This document shows, in pieces, positions 63,100 through 64,000 of a stretch of 64,000 nucleotides of DNA. The notes under the pieces are model-generated. The model did no database searches, was not told where the DNA came from, and worked only from the letters and a program-made list of their open reading frames with translations. Made by a program: the position numbers and the translations under genes. Origin of the DNA: JADGHX01 sp037200125 (GTDB lineage: Bacteria > Pseudomonadota > Gammaproteobacteria > Steroidobacterales > Steroidobacteraceae). Numbering within the stretch: the stretch's first letter is position 1; each line of letters opens with the position of its first letter. The DNA is taken from assembly GCA_037200125.1 (NCBI GenBank), contig JBBCGS010000003.1, positions 1,054,001 to 1,118,000 on the forward strand. The letters run 5' to 3'.

Positions 63100-63267
63100 G
63101 GCTGGATCTCCAGAAGGGACCGCGGGGAAGGCTGGCTCTGACGGGCCCGAGGTTGAAGCAATGGGTGTACCCGCTCGGCGATACCGGCGAACGTCGCATA
63201 TTTGCCGGTAAACGTATTGAACAAGCGTGCAGTTCAACGCGAGCTTTGCGCTACGATTCCCCGCCCA

Positions 63268-64000
63268 ATGAGAACCGAGATTCGCAAAGACGACCCTTAC
63301 ATCGGTGCAGGCGTGGCCCTCGCGGTCGTGCTGTTCGTTCTCTATGTGTATCCCGGGTTCCTGATCCCCGTCTCGCCCCACTTCGACGGCTCCTGCAAGA
63401 CGATTCCGCTGGATCAGTATGCGGAAGATCTGCGCATCGACCCTTCCAACGGTCTCGCCTATCTCACCTATTCCGCTGGCGATATCGGCAGCATCGGAAC
63501 GGTGATGCTCGTAGACCTCAACGCAGCTGAACCGCACGTCCGCGCCGCGCTCTCCAGCGATCCCGAGCGCTTTGCGCCGTCAGGCCTCAGCCTCTACACG
63601 CCAGCGAGCGGCCCCAAGCGGCTCTTCGTCACGAGCCGGACGCAGCTGGGCAAACACTCAGTGGAGATTTTCGATCAGTCGCCGACGGGCGCGTTTACAC
63701 CGGTCGAGACCTTTCGTGACTCGTTGCTGTGGAGCCCGACCGCAATCGTTGCCGTCGGGCCACGTCAGTTCTACGTGGTGAATCAGCTTGGCTTCAGGAA
63801 TGCGTACAACGGCGGCAAAGGGGACGTAGGCGATCGTCTTCGCGGTAACCAGAGCACTGTCGTGTACTACGACGGCGAGCAGATGAAGATAGTGGCCGGC
63901 CGTCTCAGCCTGGCCAGCGGCATCGCCATGAGCCCCGACGGCAGCACGGTGTATGTGGCGGAGTCGGCAGCCGGCCGCATCACGATATTCGAGCGCGACC
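63268..64000 (+). CDS. paraoxonase/arylesterase-like beta-propeller protein, 3' end cut by window edge
   Basis: 244 residues are visible from ATG 63268. An N-terminal membrane or signal segment (GAGVALAVVLFVLYVYPGFL) is followed by a propeller sequence resembling PON-type lactonases: GSCKTIPLDQYAEDLRIDPS, YVVNQLGFRNAYNG, STVVYYDGEQ, and LASGIAMSPDGSTVYVAES. Such enzymes hydrolyse lactones or aryl esters with calcium in the propeller. The active-site end and the stop lie outside the window. It is divergent from the superoxide dismutase gene. Confidence 0.8.
   Translation, partial: MRTEIRKDDPYIGAGVALAVVLFVLYVYPGFLIPVSPHFDGSCKTIPLDQYAEDLRIDPSNGLAYLTYSAGDIGSIGTVMLVDLNAAEPHVRAALSSDPERFAPSGLSLYTPASGPKRLFVTSRTQLGKHSVEIFDQSPTGAFTPVETFRDSLLWSPTAIVAVGPRQFYVVNQLGFRNAYNGGKGDVGDRLRGNQSTVVYYDGEQMKIVAGRLSLASGIAMSPDGSTVYVAESAAGRITIFERD

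Overview
The window is high-GC gammaproteobacterial chromosome. The gene order points to a lineage near Xanthomonadales, Nevskiales or Steroidobacterales: dapF-DUF484-xerC-hslV-hslU, polA followed by engB, cytochrome c4 and dsbA, comM-ubiK next to amtB, and an arginine cluster that uses an acetylated-ornithine carbamoyltransferase (argF') instead of classical argF. No plasmid, phage or rRNA genes are seen. One tRNA (Arg, anticodon CCG) is present.

Layout. 1-5.65 kb: leftward arginine operon argR-argG-[P-loop protein]-argC-argD-argF', behind a promoter overlapped by two ARG-box-like sites spaced 21 bp apart. 5.8-8.6 kb: secreted DUF1501/DUF1800 pair. 8.7-15.9 kb: polA, an outer-membrane barrel protein, a probable small RNA in the locus that carries Spot 42 or ErsA elsewhere, engB, cytochrome c4, lipoprotein DsbA, CorA. 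16.0-20.8 kb: accessory-looking segment around tRNA-Arg, with a truncated glyoxalase gene on its left and a truncated S9 peptidase gene on its right. It holds an XRE regulator with a zinc ribbon, small unknown genes and a divergent SDR/LysR pair. 22.5-25.7 kb: glutathione peroxidase, CapK-like adenylate-forming enzyme, methyltransferase, lipoprotein. 25.9-29.2 kb: MipA-DUF3019-response regulator-sensor kinase module. 29.3-32.9 kb: acyltransferase, GST, two-gene ABC exporter. 33.2-41.0 kb: cytochrome c5, then a compact run of LiaF-like protein, LytS-type kinase, LytTR regulator, HlyD/MacA adaptor, ATPase and two FtsX-type permeases. 41.0-46.7 kb: comM, ubiK, amtB with a sigma-54/NtrC-type control region, CPA2 antiporter. 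46.7-49.9 kb: DUF4124 protein, a 3-hydroxyisobutyrate dehydrogenase-family enzyme and an AlgZ/AlgR-like pair. 50-55.7 kb: 2Fe-2S flavin reductase, dapF, DUF484, xerC, hslVU. 55.8-64 kb: two small leftovers, M13 peptidase, a three-gene set (PLD-VTT fusion, EEP hydrolase, YihY), superoxide dismutase and the start of a paraoxonase-like gene.

Eleven otherwise well conserved genes are interrupted by one or more frameshifts. These are concentrated at 0.5-2.7, 24.7-28.9, 30.8-31.7 and 35.5-37.4 kb. Several are homopolymer length changes, some compensating one another, so base-level errors in the assembly are the likeliest cause. They are listed as pseudogenes because that is how the sequence reads, but most are probably intact in the organism. 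The two truncations flanking 16.5-20.8 kb are different in kind: there the 3' half of the gene is absent.
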